NCBI GenBank assembly: GCA_938022345.1
Contig: CALIEP010000211.1
Location: 1-5,448, forward strand
From: an uncultured Actinomyces sp.
GTDB lineage: Bacteria > Actinomycetota > Actinomycetes > Actinomycetales > Actinomycetaceae
Direction: 5' to 3'
Length of the DNA stretch: 5,448 bases
Shown: in pieces, positions 4,749 to 5,448 of the stretch
Numbering within the stretch: the first letter of the stretch is position 1
How the letters are laid out: each line of letters opens with the position of its first letter
The notes under the pieces: model-generated
What the model saw: only the letters and a program-made list of their open reading frames with translations
Database searches by the model: none
Told to the model about the DNA's origin: nothing
Program-made: the position numbers and the translations under genes

Positions 4749-5448
4749 ATGGCAGACATTCACAATGATCCTTTTGCTTTGACCGGACTGACCTACGATG
4801 ACGTTCTGCTTCTTCCTGAGCTGACCGATGTTGTTCCCTCTGAGGTTGATACATCTGCTCAATTGACGAAGAAGATTCGCCTGCGTATTCCTTTGCTTTC
4901 TGCGGCGATGGATACGGTGACCGAGGCGCGCATGGCGATTGCAATGGCTCGCCAGGGCGGTATCGGAATCTTGCACCGTAACCTCTCGATTGAAGAGCAA
5001 GCTTCCCAAGTTCGTCAGGTGAAGCGTTCTGAATCGGGAATGGTTGAGGACCCGGTGACTATTGGTCCCGATGCCACCATCGAGGAACTGGATCGTTTGT
5101 GCGGCCACTACCGTGTCTCGGGCCTTCCTGTTGTTGATGATCAGCAGCAGCTCATTGGCATTATTACGAACCGCGATCTGCGTTTTGTTCCCACCGATAA
5201 GTGGGCAACCCTGAAGGTTAGTGACTGCATGACTCCTCGCGAACGTCTGGTGACTGGCAAGGTTGGGACCAGCCGTGAGGAAGCGAAGGCGCTGCTTGCG
5301 ACAAACCGTGTCGAGAAGCTCCCCATCATTGACGAAGATGGGCGTCTGACCGGACTGATCACGGTGAAGGACTTTGTTAAGACCGAGCAGTACCCGAATG
5401 CGACGAAGGATGACCGCGGTCGTCTGATGGTCGGCGCAGCAGTTGGCT
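4749..5448 (+). CDS. guaB: inosine-5'-monophosphate dehydrogenase, N-terminal part (3' end cut by window)
   Basis: The frame is open from the ATG at 4749 to the right edge, giving 233 residues of a protein normally near 490-510. IMP dehydrogenase oxidises IMP to XMP with NAD+, the committed step of GMP synthesis, in the cytoplasm. The N-terminal barrel segment is typical: LTYDDVLLLP at 14-23, PLLSAAMDTVTEARMAIAMARQGGIGILHRN at about 48-78. Two CBS modules follow, about 98-150 (SGLPVVDD...GIITNRDLRF) and 158-212 (CMTPRERLVT...LPIIDEDGRLTGLITVKDF), which regulate the enzyme through purine nucleotides. The frame then re-enters the barrel with DRGRLMVGAAVG. The catalytic cysteine loop and flap lie beyond the window. 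The start is fixed by an in-frame TAA 12 bases upstream, and there is no Shine-Dalgarno sequence, which suggests leaderless translation. GuaB-type related proteins exist in actinobacteria, but the intact CBS pair supports true GuaB. Confidence 0.96.
   Translation, partial: MADIHNDPFALTGLTYDDVLLLPELTDVVPSEVDTSAQLTKKIRLRIPLLSAAMDTVTEARMAIAMARQGGIGILHRNLSIEEQASQVRQVKRSESGMVEDPVTIGPDATIEELDRLCGHYRVSGLPVVDDQQQLIGIITNRDLRFVPTDKWATLKVSDCMTPRERLVTGKVGTSREEAKALLATNRVEKLPIIDEDGRLTGLITVKDFVKTEQYPNATKDDRGRLMVGAAVG

Noticed and set aside
4698..5108. Minus-strand open frame across the guaB start
   Set aside because: guaB on the plus strand is unmistakable over this stretch, and the antisense protein has no recognisable features.

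Overview
The window reads as chromosome of a moderate-GC actinobacterium. A WhiB-family iron-sulfur regulator (found only in actinobacteria and some of their phages), short intergenic gaps, GTG starts and an apparently leaderless guaB all fit. The protein style and gene mix suggest the Actinomycetaceae (Actinomyces/Schaalia/Mobiluncus-like), but the genus is a guess. No mobile element, tRNA, rRNA or CRISPR array is visible. Both outer genes (ccdA-like on the left, guaB on the right) are cut by the window edges.

Left part, minus strand (1-1977): a membrane-anchored DsbA-fold thiol oxidoreductase with a CPYC active site is followed by a CcdA/DsbD-type membrane electron carrier. The two overlap by 4 bases (GTGA), so they are very probably translationally coupled and work as an extracytoplasmic thiol-redox pair. 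Upstream of the pair are two 16-base direct repeats with a 20-base period, in the promoter region. Further upstream is a WhiB3/WhiD-type regulator, also on the minus strand, closed by a clear intrinsic terminator (12-bp perfect stem plus T tract). The terminator makes it a separate transcription unit from the thiol pair.

Centre (1978-2321): a 344-base divergent intergenic region separates whiB3 from a MerR-family regulator on the plus strand. It carries a plausible whiB3 promoter, two pairs of GCTG-containing elements with an 11-base period, and a TTAGGTA direct repeat just before the merR start. The regulator has a clear MerR DNA-binding domain. Its C-terminal half looks like the CarH/LitR cobalamin-binding module with most signature residues altered.

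Right part, plus strand (2322-5448): the MerR-type gene is followed after 105 bases by an N-acylglucosamine 2-epimerase (AGE) family protein. It resembles the YihS/mannose isomerase branch and has all the expected catalytic residues. Then comes a 13-bp perfect inverted repeat, followed by guaB (IMP dehydrogenase), of which only the N-terminal part with the CBS pair is present. guaB has no Shine-Dalgarno sequence but has a TANNNT -10 element 7 bases before the ATG, so it is probably translated from a leaderless mRNA.

The genes are mostly recognisable housekeeping or regulatory families. The less ordinary points are the degenerate B12-like regulator with its candidate operators, the repeat array before the thiol-redox pair, the stand-alone AGE isomerase, and the hairpin overlapping the guaB promoter.
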